NCBI GenBank assembly: GCA_017997825.1
Contig: JAGOEH010000010.1
Coordinates: forward strand, 1-34,880
Length of the DNA stretch: 34,880 nucleotides
From: Candidatus Delongbacteria bacterium
GTDB taxonomy: Bacteria > JAGOEH01
Direction: 5' to 3'
Both the position numbers and the translations under genes were made by a program. A model generated the notes under the pieces. The model was given only the letters and a program-made list of their open reading frames with translations, was not told the DNA's origin and did no database searches. Positions 1 through 8,826 of the stretch are shown here, one piece after another (the stretch's first letter is position 1; each line of letters starts with the position of its first letter).

Positions 1-30
1 GCTTAGCTTGCGCTCTCTCTTGTATGGCTT

Positions 31-145
31 ACTGTCAAAGAACTCTCCCTTTTTCAAAGGAATCCCAATATAACCTTTTTACCCTCCCTTGTCAAGCCCT
101 TTTTCATCTTTTTTTAAATCTTTTTTTGATTTTATTTTCTCTCTT
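31..145 (-). promoter_or_regulatory. Probable rRNA-operon promoter with UP element and boxA, reading left
   Basis: On the minus strand there is TTGACA at 95-90, a 17-bp spacer and TATATT at 72-67. Directly upstream (about 98-145) lies a run of A-tracts typical of an UP element. About 15 nt after the expected start point is GTTCTTTGACA (43-33), close to the boxA antitermination site found in rRNA leaders. A consensus core, UP element and boxA together are the usual architecture of an rrn promoter. No rRNA sequence is inside the window because only about 30 nt follow boxA, so the identity of the transcript is inferred. Confidence 0.6.
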
Positions 146-404
146 TGACTAATTTCTTGCCAACCAACCACTTCTCAACTCGTCCCGAACCCCCTGATCC
201 GGTCCCATCCCGATTCGGCTCAACAACTATCCGATCCATCCTTCTCCCATTGAGTTAGCTATATCGAACCTCAATAATCGCACCCGATGGCATCCTCTCC
301 GATCCGAAAAACACCCCTCCAATTCCATCTCAAGGGGGCACGGACTTCCACCCGGCCAAGCCGACTCCATTCTCTCGGCGGATGGCCGCCGGGCCGCCGC
401 CGGA
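146..404. other. Non-coding stretch downstream of the ABC ATPase gene
   Basis: I see no convincing gene here. The part next to the ATPase stop codon is GC-rich and contains a 6-bp inverted repeat (CGGCGG 376-381, CCGCCG 386-391). It is not followed by a T-tract on the minus strand, so it is not a convincing intrinsic terminator. The remainder is pyrimidine-rich on the plus strand and leads into the promoter at 67-95. Transcripts of the ABC operon may therefore read toward that promoter. Confidence 0.5.
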
Positions 405-1484
405 TCAGCCCGGAACCCCCAACTGCAGGATATTCCGTCCGTTTTGATAGTCATACAGAATACTGCTGCATGTGGAACGGATCACCATGATCCCCAGATC
501 ATCCTCATGTCGTCCCTCTTCCAGCGGATTCTGGGGCGGAGCCGATTCGGACACCGTCAGCGTGAGGCTATGATCCTTCTCGGAGTAGGCCAGATGGAGA
601 TCGATATCGGCAAAATCAGACTGAAGAGCCAGAACTTCCTCTACCAGCAGCATGACGTTATGGGTTGATTTTTTGGAAAGCAGATGTTTTTCACAGAACT
701 GGCCAATCTCTCCGTTCATGGCATGGAGATCATAATCGGGACTGGCAATATGGAAGTTGAAACTCCGGATTCGGCCGATAAAGGCTTGAGTTTTTTCTTT
801 CCGGGGATGATCGAAGATCTGGGATGGGGTTCCCTCTTCATAGATAACCCCTTCATCCATATAGAATACCCGGGTTGAGGTATTGCGGGCGAACTCCATC
901 TCATGGGTAACGATCAGCATGGTCATTCCCTCCTTGGCCAACCGGCGGATCACGCTGAGTACTTCGCTGACCATAGTCGGATCGAGAGCGGAGGTCGGCT
1001 CGTCAAACAGAATGATTTCAGGTTCCATGGCCAGGCAGCGGGCAATGGCGACCCGCTGTTTTTGTCCTCCGGATAATTCATCCGGAAAACTGTCCGCTTT
1101 TTCACCCAATCCAACCAATTTAAGAAGACGGTGGGCCTGGGCTTCCATTTCCGGCCTGGGTTTCCCCTGAAGCTTGACGGGACCGAGGATCAGATTATCC
1201 AGCACCGACAGATGAGCATACAGATTGAAGGACTGGAATACCATGCCCATCCGCTGCCGGAGCTTGGGTACATCGGTATGCTTGTCCAGCAATGGAATAT
1301 CGTCAATATAGATATGCCCCCCGCTGGGTTGTTCCAGCAGATTCAAACATCGCAGCAGGGTGCTTTTCCCGGTACCGGAAGGCCCAATGATCGAAATGAC
1401 TTCCCCTTTATGGATTTCAGTGGTGATATCCTTCAGCACGATGTTATTCCCAAAACGTTTATTCAAGTGTTCAATCCGAATCAT
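405..1484 (-). CDS. Polar amino-acid ABC transporter ATPase with C-terminal GHKL/anti-sigma-like domain
   Basis: Energises the importer encoded just upstream. Residues 1-240 are a GlnQ/HisP-type nucleotide-binding domain: Walker A GPSGTGKS (34-41), Q-loop Gln84, signature LSGGQ (137-141), Walker B ending in DEP (161-163) and switch His194. This is the full usual length, yet another 115 residues follow. They resemble an RsbW-type HATPase: a helix with VEEVLALQ (281-288) in the N-box position, strands, then a GLGLxxI-like segment ([10 protein letters not shown], 328-337) and a terminal strand. The N-box Asn and the DxG motif are not recognisable, so this tail probably does not hydrolyse ATP. 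The ATG at 1484 is chosen over TTG at 1490 because GGGGAG lies 8 nt before it. It starts 2 nt after the stop of the upstream gene, so the two are translationally linked. The ABC assignment is firm; the GHKL call is from pattern alone. Confidence 0.88.
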   Translation of the reverse strand: MIRIEHLNKRFGNNIVLKDITTEIHKGEVISIIGPSGTGKSTLLRCLNLLEQPSGGHIYIDDIPLLDKHTDVPKLRQRMGMVFQSFNLYAHLSVLDNLILGPVKLQGKPRPEMEAQAHRLLKLVGLGEKADSFPDELSGGQKQRVAIARCLAMEPEIILFDEPTSALDPTMVSEVLSVIRRLAKEGMTMLIVTHEMEFARNTSTRVFYMDEGVIYEEGTPSQIFDHPRKEKTQAFIGRIRSFNFHIASPDYDLHAMNGEIGQFCEKHLLSKKSTHNVMLLVEEVLALQSDFADIDLHLAYSEKDHSLTLTVSESAPPQNPLEEGRHEDDLGIMVIRSTCSSILYDYQNGRNILQLGVPG

Positions 1485-1486
1485 AA

Positions 1487-4459
1487 TCAATTCTCCCCTG
1501 CATTACGGGTTCTTCGGGTATCGAATTTCCAGTTCAGATAATTCAACCCCAGTGAAAACAAGCCTGACAAAGCAAAATAGAGTACCGCGACCATCAACAA
1601 CGGGAAGAAGGCGTCAAAGGTCCGGCTGCGGATGATATCGCTGGCCTTGGTGAGGTCTTGAACGGCAATATAGCCTACAATCGAGGTTGTTTTCAGCAGT
1701 GAGATCATCTCTCCTTTGTAAACCGGTACGATCTGTTTTACAGCCTGCGGCAGAATGATATAAGCAAATGTTTGGAAACGGGTAAACCCGCCGGCAATCC
1801 CCGCCTCTTTTTGTCCCGGATCGATGCTTTCGATTCCGGTTCGATAGATCTCGGAAACATAAGCGGCGAAGTTGAATCCGAAGGCCAGGATGGCCACGAT
1901 GACCGGATTGATATTGATTTTGGCGAATACAACATAAAAGACGATCATCAGCAGGACCAGGACCGGAGTGCCGCGCATCAGCGCAATAAAGGCTTTGGCA
2001 AGAGAACTGAGGATCCGGCGCGGGGACATTCTCATCCAACATACACCCGCTCCCAGGAAGGTTCCCAGCAGCGTCGCCAGCAGGGAGATGATTACGGTAA
2101 CCTTTAGTCCATCCAGAATCAACCGATAACGGTTTTCAAGGATGATATTACTATAGAAACTGTTGCCGATCACTTGCAGCCAAGAACGTTTTTCTTCAAC
2201 GGCCGAATTCTGTCGGGAGAGCAAGGCGGTAGCATCATAAAAATAGGAATCGGAAAAATCGATCTTGGAGGCCCTTTCTTCGGTGATCATGATCGAGCTG
2301 AGGATCATATCGACCTTATGTTGAGTTACGGCTGGAATCAGACTACCGAATTTCATGTCTTCCATTACCAGCTTTCGATCCAGATAAGCGGCGAATCGAG
2401 TCATCATTTCGATATCGAAACCGGCCGGTTTTCCATCCACGATGCCCAGAAAGGGGAATCCGCCGGTTTGGACGCATCCGACAGTCAGGTTTCCCCGGGT
2501 CCCTTGATTATCAAGCTCGGGCACTAGATAGAGACGATTTTGGATATGGCGTTTGACCATATCATCATAGATACCGGTCTGTCTAATTTGCGCCAGAAAA
2601 GCGTTGAACTGTTCGCGCAGCGAATCATTCTGCCGGTCGAAACCGGCCGCGATGGATGTGGGGAACAAGCTATCAGTCACCACTACCAGATCGCTGATCT
2701 GGTCTCGGACCTCACCCAGGGTGGCGGAACTCTCAAAAAAGGCATCGATTTTATTATTCTTCAGAGACAGGATCAGATCCGGCCGATTGTCATACTGCAG
2801 AATAGTGGCCTGTGGAAACATGCTCTGAGCATACTGATCATAAACCGACCCCATCAATACCCCAATTCGCTTGTCTTTGAGGTCATCGATCGATTGAATC
2901 CGTGAGGTTGCAGGCAGATCCAGATATTTTTTCAACGCGATAACCGCAGTTCTAAAATCCAGATAAGGATCGGAAAAATCGATTTGTTTCTGCCGTTCCT
3001 CGGTAATGGCGATTCCATCCGCGATAATGTCGGCTTTTCCTGAAGCCAGCGCTGAGATCAAGGCGTCGAATTCCATACTGAAGATCTCGATTTTGAATCC
3101 CTGGTCAGCTGCGAATCGGCGTAGCATCTCGATATCGAATCCCACATAGTGATTTTGGACGACCGCCACATAGGGCAGATCGGCGACGGCCACCGCCACC
3201 TTCAATCTCTCCCCCTGTTCCGGAGTTGGAATATCGGGCATCACCGCTTCCTCCGGATCCTGTTTACACCAGCGATCCACCATCCGATCCAGGGTTCCGT
3301 CCGCTTTGATCCCGGCCAGAAAGGTATTAAAGCGGTTTCTCAGTTCCGGATTATTCTTATTGAATCCGATCCCCAGCGGAAGCGTCAGGGCATCTTTGGT
3401 TAAAAATCCGATTTCCGGATTGACTTTCATCATTACGCCGGCAGTAATCGCATCCAGCATAGCCACATCAATCTTGTCCCCTTTAAGCGACATGATCATA
3501 TCGGCCGTGCCGGCATAACGGAGCAAGGTCGCCTCGGGATAGTTCTGGGTCACAAAACCATCATGGATGGTTCCTACAAAAACCCCGATCCGTTTATCAC
3601 CAATATCATCCATCTCCCTCAAAATCATGGTCGGAGTCTTAGTTTTATCTTCCGACGGATCATCTCTGACAACGATAGCCAATCCCCCGATATAATAGGG
3701 TTCAGAAAAAAGGACTTTTTTGGCCCGTTCTTCGGTGATGGATAGCCCGGCTCCGATCATATCGACTTTGCCGGAAGCCAGGGCCGGAATCATGCCGCCG
3801 AATTCCATATTGATAATTTCCAGACGTTTCCCCATTTTCTTGGCAATATGAGAAGCCAATTCAATATCGAACCCGACGATTTGCTGACTGGAATCGACAT
3901 AAGCGATCGGTTCAACGACGGCGGAGGTAGCATATCGCAGGACACCGTTGATTTCGGGCAGATCAAAATCGGGCATGGGTCCCGGATTTCCCCTCGCCGG
4001 TAGCCAGCGATTCAGCATCTCCTGATAGATCCCTTGGCGTTTGATTTCAGCTACTACCGAATCAATCGCGGCTTTCAGTTCCGTATTGCCCATTTGAACG
4101 GCAAATCCGTAGGCATCATCGCAAATCATTTCAGGCAGCAACCGCAAGCCTTCGTTCTTAGCCAGAATATTCTGTAGGACCGGTTTATCATAACTGGTTG
4201 CATCAGCCTTGCCGCTTTTCACCGCCAGCACACAGTCCATCGTATTGTTGAGATAGATAAAGCGTGCGTCGGGAAGACGCCCGAGAACCAGTTTGTCGGC
4301 CGATGTCCCGGAAGGCACCGCGAAGACTTTGCCGCCCTTCAAATCCTCCAAGCTGTTGATCGTCCTTTGGTCCTGGTGACAACCGATCAGCAACCACAAC
4401 CCAAGCAGTCCATAGACTAAGGACGGGAATACCCGGCACCTCACTTCGCTTTTCATCAT
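1487..4459 (-). CDS. Lipoprotein-anchored multi-SBP / permease fusion of an amino-acid ABC importer
   Basis: A 990-residue fusion of substrate-binding and membrane components. Residues 1-26 are a lipoprotein signal with lipobox LIGC (Cys27). SBP_bac_3 lobes then strictly alternate: C-lobe (36-153), N-lobe (171-265), C-lobe (285-398), N-lobe (416-507), C-lobe (522-640), N-lobe (657-748). Each N-lobe has GFDIE and ITEER followed by an FS-x-PY/SY segment. Residues 775-975 are a BPD_transp_1 permease with about five hydrophobic helices, GTPVLVLL (830-837) and the EAA loop (EAGIAGG ending ILP, 886-904) that docks the ATPase. The array thus begins with a C-lobe lacking its N-lobe and ends with an N-lobe lacking its C-lobe. 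The ATG at 4459 is chosen because AAGGAG ends 6 nt upstream; longer in-frame starts lie on or before that site. Substrate is probably a polar amino acid; specificity cannot be read. Confidence 0.9.
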   Translation of the reverse strand: MMKSEVRCRVFPSLVYGLLGLWLLIGCHQDQRTINSLEDLKGGKVFAVPSGTSADKLVLGRLPDARFIYLNNTMDCVLAVKSGKADATSYDKPVLQNILAKNEGLRLLPEMICDDAYGFAVQMGNTELKAAIDSVVAEIKRQGIYQEMLNRWLPARGNPGPMPDFDLPEINGVLRYATSAVVEPIAYVDSSQQIVGFDIELASHIAKKMGKRLEIINMEFGGMIPALASGKVDMIGAGLSITEERAKKVLFSEPYYIGGLAIVVRDDPSEDKTKTPTMILREMDDIGDKRIGVFVGTIHDGFVTQNYPEATLLRYAGTADMIMSLKGDKIDVAMLDAITAGVMMKVNPEIGFLTKDALTLPLGIGFNKNNPELRNRFNTFLAGIKADGTLDRMVDRWCKQDPEEAVMPDIPTPEQGERLKVAVAVADLPYVAVVQNHYVGFDIEMLRRFAADQGFKIEIFSMEFDALISALASGKADIIADGIAITEERQKQIDFSDPYLDFRTAVIALKKYLDLPATSRIQSIDDLKDKRIGVLMGSVYDQYAQSMFPQATILQYDNRPDLILSLKNNKIDAFFESSATLGEVRDQISDLVVVTDSLFPTSIAAGFDRQNDSLREQFNAFLAQIRQTGIYDDMVKRHIQNRLYLVPELDNQGTRGNLTVGCVQTGGFPFLGIVDGKPAGFDIEMMTRFAAYLDRKLVMEDMKFGSLIPAVTQHKVDMILSSIMITEERASKIDFSDSYFYDATALLSRQNSAVEEKRSWLQVIGNSFYSNIILENRYRLILDGLKVTVIISLLATLLGTFLGAGVCWMRMSPRRILSSLAKAFIALMRGTPVLVLLMIVFYVVFAKININPVIVAILAFGFNFAAYVSEIYRTGIESIDPGQKEAGIAGGFTRFQTFAYIILPQAVKQIVPVYKGEMISLLKTTSIVGYIAVQDLTKASDIIRSRTFDAFFPLLMVAVLYFALSGLFSLGLNYLNWKFDTRRTRNAGEN

Positions 4460-4587
4460 CTTCATCTCCTTCTGTTCTCTACCCACAGGCTTTAAAATTT
4501 CTCAATTATCTTTACTCATCCGTGATCTCATTTTGTTTCCGGTCTGTCTTCTTTTACAACTTAATCATCCGATCTCCTCAATGCAGA

Positions 4588-4616
4588 ATAATAAAAGAAT
4601 CCAACTGAATTGTCAA
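4588..4616 (-). promoter_or_regulatory. Promoter of the SBP-permease / ATPase operon
   Basis: Minus strand TTGACA (4616-4611), 17-bp spacer, TATTAT (4593-4588). Predicted start is near 4581, giving a leader of about 120 nt before the ATG at 4459. It is divergent from the dprA promoter. Confidence 0.65.
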
Positions 4617-4735
4617 CATAAATTGAGGGAGCAAAAGAATCAATATGGGGTGATCCTTCAGCGACACGCTACCTGGTGGATGACACATCCAATTTTTAAA
4701 GAAAGTTTCCCATCGAAAGGAAATAAGGAAATATC

Positions 4736-4764
4736 TTGACAGGGATGTTGATCCGGTATATAAT
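4736..4764 (+). promoter_or_regulatory. Consensus sigma70-type promoter for dprA
   Basis: TTGACA (4736-4741), exactly 17 bp, TATAAT (4759-4764): a full match to both consensus hexamers. Predicted start is near 4771. Confidence 0.75.
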
Positions 4765-4770
4765 ACCTAT

Positions 4771-4902
4771 AATCCCTTGAAGCCTAAACCGAGCGGGCGA
4801 GGAAGAGCCGGACAGGCCGGGATCAGGTAAAAACCAACCGTAGTTAACCGGGCTGAACCACGAGAGCCGATTACGCCCTATCACTTCATCCGGGAATGGG
4901 TC
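4771..4902 (+). other. GC-rich 5' leader of dprA, possibly structured
   Basis: About 130 nt between the predicted start point and the dprA ATG. Short complementary pairs are visible, for example CCGG repeated across ACAGG near 4809-4821 and GGCT/AGCC near 4852-4868. The ribosome-binding region just before the ATG is weak (GGGAATGGG). I compared it by eye with common riboswitch cores (c-di-GMP, c-di-AMP, TPP, cobalamin, SAM) and could not assign it. The rest of the 4460-4902 gap holds only the two divergent promoters and AT-rich sequence. Confidence 0.3.
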
Positions 4903-6054
4903 ATGCTTGAACCGAAACGTTATGACCATCGTTTTTTGTTGAAACTGATGAATATCCCCGGCTTGGGGCCATCCCGAATTCAAATGATAGTGGAGTACCC
5001 GCTGGATCTGGAGGCTTTCATCAGAACCGCACCTTGGTCAGAGCTTAAACGGCAATTCCATTCGATTCCGGAAAAAATAGTCAAGGAAATTAAGGATTTT
5101 CCGTATCAGAAAGCGCTGGACCGTCAACTGGCCATAATGGACCGATATGGGATTGGGATGCTGAGTCCGGGGGATCCGGAGTACCCACTCCTGCTGAGCC
5201 GGATTACGGCTCCTCCCCCGCTATTATTTTATAGGGGGAATCCAGCCTGCTTGACACGGGGGATGATCGCGGTAATCGGGACAAGGAGGCCAAGTACTTA
5301 TGGGATTGAAGTCACACGGCAGATGGTATCGGAGCTGGTGAAGGGGGGGAATGCAGGCATTGTCAGCGGATTGGCGGAGGGATTGGATACGGTAGCCCAT
5401 CGGACCTGCCTGGAGCATGGAGGCTGGACGGTGAGTATATTAGGGACCGGGCCGGAGCATATCTACCCGGCGGCCAATCACGGCCTGGCAGAGGAGATTA
5501 TCAAGCAGGGGGCAATTGTTACTCAGTTTTTACCGGGATCGCGGATTAATCCCGGCAATTTCGCGCTTCGCAATCGCATGATCAGCGGAATCTCGTGTGC
5601 CGTACTGATCATGGAAGCCGGATTGAACAGCGGAAGCCTGATCACCGCCCGATTCGCCGCCGGTCAGAATCGTCCGGTATTTGCCGTTCCAGGGTCAATT
5701 CTTTCCTCCAAGAGCGAAGGCAATAATGACCTGATCCGGAATCAATCGGCTCAGTGTCTGACCCAAGCAGGGCAAATCATGAAATCCCTGCCCGAATTAT
5801 TTCCCGATTACCGATCCGATCATTCAATTGCATCTGTCCCCGTCACAGCGCGTGAGTATCATATTCTTAAATTAATGGAGCAGGGGTCCTCTCATCTGGT
5901 CGATATCCGGTGCTCATTGCCGGGGCCTGTACAGTACCAACTTTATGATATCCTCTTGAAGCTGGAATTGAAAGGCCTGATTCGCCAATTACCGGGAATG
6001 GATTACCAACTGGTTAGCTCAAACTATCAACTTCAGATGGATTTAACGGATTAA
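4903..6054 (+). CDS. dprA: DNA-processing protein DprA
   Basis: Binds incoming single-stranded DNA in the cytoplasm and loads RecA during transformation; DprA is also conserved in non-competent bacteria. The 383 residues match the family: an N-terminal helix-hairpin-helix-like stretch with NIPGLGPSRI, then the Rossmann-like DprA core (about 85-290) with IGTRRPS, VSGLAEGLDTVAH, ALRNRMISGIS and VPG, and a C-terminal winged-helix-like region (about 310-375) as in the DprA_WH family. Promoter and leader immediately upstream suggest it is transcribed alone. It converges on apt with 33 nt between stop codons and no visible terminator. The ATG at 4903 has only a weak Shine-Dalgarno, so translation may depend on the leader. 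Confidence 0.93.
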   Translation: MLEPKRYDHRFLLKLMNIPGLGPSRIQMIVEYPLDLEAFIRTAPWSELKRQFHSIPEKIVKEIKDFPYQKALDRQLAIMDRYGIGMLSPGDPEYPLLLSRITAPPPLLFYRGNPACLTRGMIAVIGTRRPSTYGIEVTRQMVSELVKGGNAGIVSGLAEGLDTVAHRTCLEHGGWTVSILGTGPEHIYPAANHGLAEEIIKQGAIVTQFLPGSRINPGNFALRNRMISGISCAVLIMEAGLNSGSLITARFAAGQNRPVFAVPGSILSSKSEGNNDLIRNQSAQCLTQAGQIMKSLPELFPDYRSDHSIASVPVTAREYHILKLMEQGSSHLVDIRCSLPGPVQYQLYDILLKLELKGLIRQLPGMDYQLVSSNYQLQMDLTD

Positions 6055-6087
6055 TCGGAACGGCGATCCTTCAGGTCAAAGGCTCGT

Positions 6088-6621
6088 TCAATCGCCTTCA
6101 AACTCGACCAGGGTATGGACATTATATCCGGCCTGAACCAGACGTTTTTTTCCGCCCAGATCCGGCAAATCGATGATGAAACAGCATTCGACAACGTGAG
6201 CTCCGAGCCGGGTGATCAAACGGCAGGCCGCCATAGCCGTTCCTCCCGTCGCAATCAGGTCATCCACCATCAGCACCCGGGTATCCGGAAGTACGGCATC
6301 CTTGTGAACTTCGATCCGATCGGTGCCATATTCCAACTCATACTCCTCGACTACGGTTTCGGCCGGCAGCTTACCTTTTTTCCGGATCGGAATGAAGCCG
6401 GTTCTCAATCGATGAGCCAAAGCCCCTCCGAAAATGAATCCACGCGACTCAATGCCTGCTACCGCCTGAATTCTTAGCCTGGAATACCGTTCCACCAGCA
6501 CATCGATCGTATAAGCGAACGCATCAGGGTGTTTAATCAGCGTCGTGATATCCCGAAACATGATTCCGGGCTTCGGCCAATCGGGTATGGTTCGGATCTG
6601 ACTTTTAATCTGGTCGTACAT
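6088..6621 (-). CDS. apt: Adenine phosphoribosyltransferase
   Basis: Converts adenine and PRPP to AMP plus pyrophosphate (purine salvage, cytoplasm). The 177-residue length is normal. Diagnostic features are WPKPGIMFRDIT near the N-terminus, GIESRGFIFG (57-66), RKKGKLP (80-86) and the PRPP-binding loop VLMVDDLIATGGTA (116-129). The start has AAAGGA about 9 nt upstream. It is the last gene of the minus-strand operon that begins with punA, so two purine-salvage enzymes bracket the operon. Confidence 0.96.
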   Translation of the reverse strand: MYDQIKSQIRTIPDWPKPGIMFRDITTLIKHPDAFAYTIDVLVERYSRLRIQAVAGIESRGFIFGGALAHRLRTGFIPIRKKGKLPAETVVEEYELEYGTDRIEVHKDAVLPDTRVLMVDDLIATGGTAMAACRLITRLGAHVVECCFIIDLPDLGGKKRLVQAGYNVHTLVEFEGD

Positions 6622-6643
6622 CTTCGATTATCCTTTCTCCCGG

Positions 6644-7294
6644 TTAAGGTTTAGGGCCGGAATGCGGTTGATTCTCATATAAAATCATATTCAATCGCTG
6701 CTGAGCGGTTTGATTCCGGGGATCCAGCTGCAACGCTTTTTCCAGATACGCCTTTCCCATTACGGAATCCTCGAGAGCCAGATAAATGACGGCCAGGTTA
6801 TAGGCCATCTGACTGTTGTCCGACTGCAAATTGAAGGCCAAACTGGTGAACTCGAGGGCCTTATTGAATTGTCCGGTTTTGTAATAATAATCACTCAGGT
6901 TGGTAATGGCCCGAATATGGTTGGGATCGACCTTTAGAACCCGAAACAGCAGATCGACGCCGGACTGGAATTTCTTCTCCCTCATTTCAATCACACTCAG
7001 ATTGAACAGGGCCGGAACATAGGTAGAATCGATCCGGATGGCGAAATCGAACATCAGACGGGCATCCTCCATCATTTCATACTGAAAGTAGAGATCGCCA
7101 ATATTGTTGAAGGTCACTTTATCCAAGGGATCCACCCGGAGCTTTTCATACCATGGTCTCAGTTTTTCCACCAGTTCCGGAGGCCCTGATCTAATTTGAT
7201 GCTGTAAGCGCTCATCCACCTGCTGATCCAAACCGGGTGATCCGCATCCCAGCACCAGCATCCAAAAGAATCCGAATAATAATTTATAGTTCAT
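6644..7294 (-). CDS. TPR-repeat lipoprotein
   Basis: 216 residues. The N-terminus is a lipoprotein signal with lipobox LVLGC (Cys17). From about residue 60 to 205 there are tandem tetratricopeptide-like helical pairs, recognisable by repeated NNIGDLYFQYEMMEDA-, LFNLSVIEMREKKF-, TNLSDYYYKTGQFNKA- and AYNLAVIYLALED-type units, each followed by a DP or D-x-x-N turn. TPR lipoproteins usually act as envelope scaffolds; no specific partner can be named. The ATG overlaps the end of the PfkB gene by 11 nt and an AGGAGG lies just upstream inside that gene, so the two are translationally coupled. Confidence 0.85.
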   Translation of the reverse strand: MNYKLLFGFFWMLVLGCGSPGLDQQVDERLQHQIRSGPPELVEKLRPWYEKLRVDPLDKVTFNNIGDLYFQYEMMEDARLMFDFAIRIDSTYVPALFNLSVIEMREKKFQSGVDLLFRVLKVDPNHIRAITNLSDYYYKTGQFNKALEFTSLAFNLQSDNSQMAYNLAVIYLALEDSVMGKAYLEKALQLDPRNQTAQQRLNMILYENQPHSGPKP

Positions 7295-8210
7295 CAGGTA
7301 TCTCCTCCTGAATCCGATTCAGCATAGCACTCACCCGAGCCTGGTAAGCTTCGGAAGGAAACTCAAAAAATGGGCCGACTTGTTCCACCACAAAGGAGGA
7401 AGCTGCTGTCGCCATCGCCAGTTGCTCCGGCATGGTTTTTCCCATTGCCCGGGCCCTCAACAAGGATCCGGCAAACGCATCCCCGACCCCGGTACTGTCG
7501 ATGGCATTGGCCGGATATGCCGGCAGGTAGAAATAGTGACCCGCTTCATAGGCCATTGCCCCCTTATCACTCAGTGTAATAATAACAATCGATTCAGGCG
7601 GGCTCAGTTCGATCATGGCTTTCATGGCTTCCCGGGGGTGTCGTTTAGGATCGATCCCCGTTAATATTTCGGCCTCCAATTCATTCGGCTTGATGATGTC
7701 AAAATGGGTGAGGATTTGCCGGTAATTCTCGGGACGATAGTGAACAACCCGGTTTTGTTCCGATCGTCGCAGAAATCCCTGAGGATCTAGAACATAGGTG
7801 GCATGGGGAAACCGAGATTTAAGCTGTTCGATATAATCCAAGGAAATCTCATTCAGAATCGGGCCGGCCAGAATAAACGCGGGCATCTGCTCAAGGCAAG
7901 GCCAATGCGTAATCGGATCAGCCTGCTGCCAGACCGTCAGATCCCGTTCAGTGATGGTATGATAGAATAAATTGAAACCGCCGCTTTTCCCATTGACATT
8001 CAAACTGTAATCAATTCTCTCCTTCTCAAGGAATTCAAAGCAGATTGCCTGATAATCCGGTCCAATATTGCCCACCACCATGCTGGAACCGCCCAATTTC
8101 CGATAGACAATCGCTGCATTGATACTACAGCCGGAAAGTATCCTCGATTCGGTCCTGATGAAGGGGGTCGTGATAAGATCGAAAACGGGATTTCCAATCG
8201 ATAACAACAC
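7284..8210 (-). CDS. PfkB-family carbohydrate (possibly inositol) kinase
   Basis: 308 residues, a ribokinase/PfkB-family sugar or nucleoside kinase. The C-terminal signature DSTGVGDAFAGS carries the catalytic Asp and anion hole. The N-terminal glycine motif is modified (LSGCSINAA instead of GGxxxN). The neighbour upstream is a CDP-alcohol phosphatidyltransferase. By analogy with PfkB-type myo-inositol 3-kinase of some archaea, the pair could make an inositol phosphate and attach it to a lipid; this is inference, and other substrates such as a nucleoside or sugar are possible. The start is GTG at 8210, 7 nt after the preceding stop, with GAGG 5 nt before it. No in-frame ATG lies nearby. Confidence 0.85.
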   Translation of the reverse strand: MLLSIGNPVFDLITTPFIRTESRILSGCSINAAIVYRKLGGSSMVVGNIGPDYQAICFEFLEKERIDYSLNVNGKSGGFNLFYHTITERDLTVWQQADPITHWPCLEQMPAFILAGPILNEISLDYIEQLKSRFPHATYVLDPQGFLRRSEQNRVVHYRPENYRQILTHFDIIKPNELEAEILTGIDPKRHPREAMKAMIELSPPESIVIITLSDKGAMAYEAGHYFYLPAYPANAIDSTGVGDAFAGSLLRARAMGKTMPEQLAMATAASSFVVEQVGPFFEFPSEAYQARVSAMLNRIQEEIPDEL

Positions 8211-8217
8211 ATCAGCC

Positions 8218-8826
8218 TCATTTCTTCAGTATTTTTTCCCGCTGCCGCACCACAAACAGCCGCTGGAAAACCGTTAGGTGAGATAGAACACCATTGATGA
8301 TAATACATATCTTCAACCAGGGATAAACCGGAAAAAACCGCTGTAAGGCCATTCCCAGAATGATAAGGAATATTTTCTCCTGCCGTTCCGCAATCCCATA
8401 GCGGTAATTGCCTTCCGGATCTTTGGCTTCGGCTTTGGCCCGAATATAACTGGCCATACTCATACCGAACAAGGTAAACAACAACCAAAAACCGGATACC
8501 CGATCCGTCAGTGCAATCCCCAGCAAAATCAGGAACTCCACATAGCGGTCACTGAGATGGTCATAAACCTCGCCCAAAGGATTAATCTGATTCAGCCATC
8601 GAGCGGTTGATCCGTCAGCCACATCCAGCAGAACGGATATCAGGATCAGCAGGATTGCTGTCAGCCACATCTGGCGGTAAATGACATAACACGCCCCTAT
8701 CCCGGAGAGGATGGACATAGCCGTCAACATATTGGGAGACAACCCTATCCGGTGGCACCAAGTCCCCAGGGGCAAAAAAAAGCGTTCATATTCTTTTCGC
8801 ATCAAACTCAGCATAAAAATTCTCAA
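8218..8826 (-). CDS. CDP-alcohol phosphatidyltransferase family membrane enzyme
   Basis: Transfers a phosphatidyl group from CDP-diacylglycerol (or a related CDP-lipid) to an alcohol, in the inner membrane. The family signature DGxxARx8GxxxDxxxD is intact: DVADGSTAR, then G, D and D with the expected spacing (residues about 68-91). Several hydrophobic helices span the protein. The segment YRYGIAERQEK resembles the archaetidylinositol-phosphate-synthase branch more than PgsA or PssA, so the acceptor could be an inositol phosphate, but I cannot exclude glycerol phosphate or serine. The start is uncertain: TTG at 8826 overlaps the upstream TGA, while an in-frame ATG lies at 8814. Confidence 0.85.
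   Translation of the reverse strand: MRIFMLSLMRKEYERFFLPLGTWCHRIGLSPNMLTAMSILSGIGACYVIYRQMWLTAILLILISVLLDVADGSTARWLNQINPLGEVYDHLSDRYVEFLILLGIALTDRVSGFWLLFTLFGMSMASYIRAKAEAKDPEGNYRYGIAERQEKIFLIILGMALQRFFPVYPWLKICIIINGVLSHLTVFQRLFVVRQREKILKK

Noticed and set aside
376-391. Intrinsic terminator after the ABC ATPase gene
   Set aside because: A 6-bp GC stem exists, but no T-tract follows on the minus strand.
227-490. Small overlapping open frames in the left non-coding region (both strands)
   Set aside because: Low-complexity, proline/arginine-rich translations without ribosome sites; they arise from the GC-rich segment near the ATPase stop.
4771-4902. c-di-AMP (ydaO) or c-di-GMP riboswitch in the dprA leader
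   Set aside because: Fragments such as GCCTAAACC and GAGCGGGCGAGGAA recall these classes, but the order and spacing of the conserved blocks do not fit and the leader is too short for ydaO.
8000-8488. 162-codon open frame on the minus strand across the PfkB/phosphatidyltransferase junction
   Set aside because: It lies in another frame of two well-supported genes and its product matches nothing recognisable.
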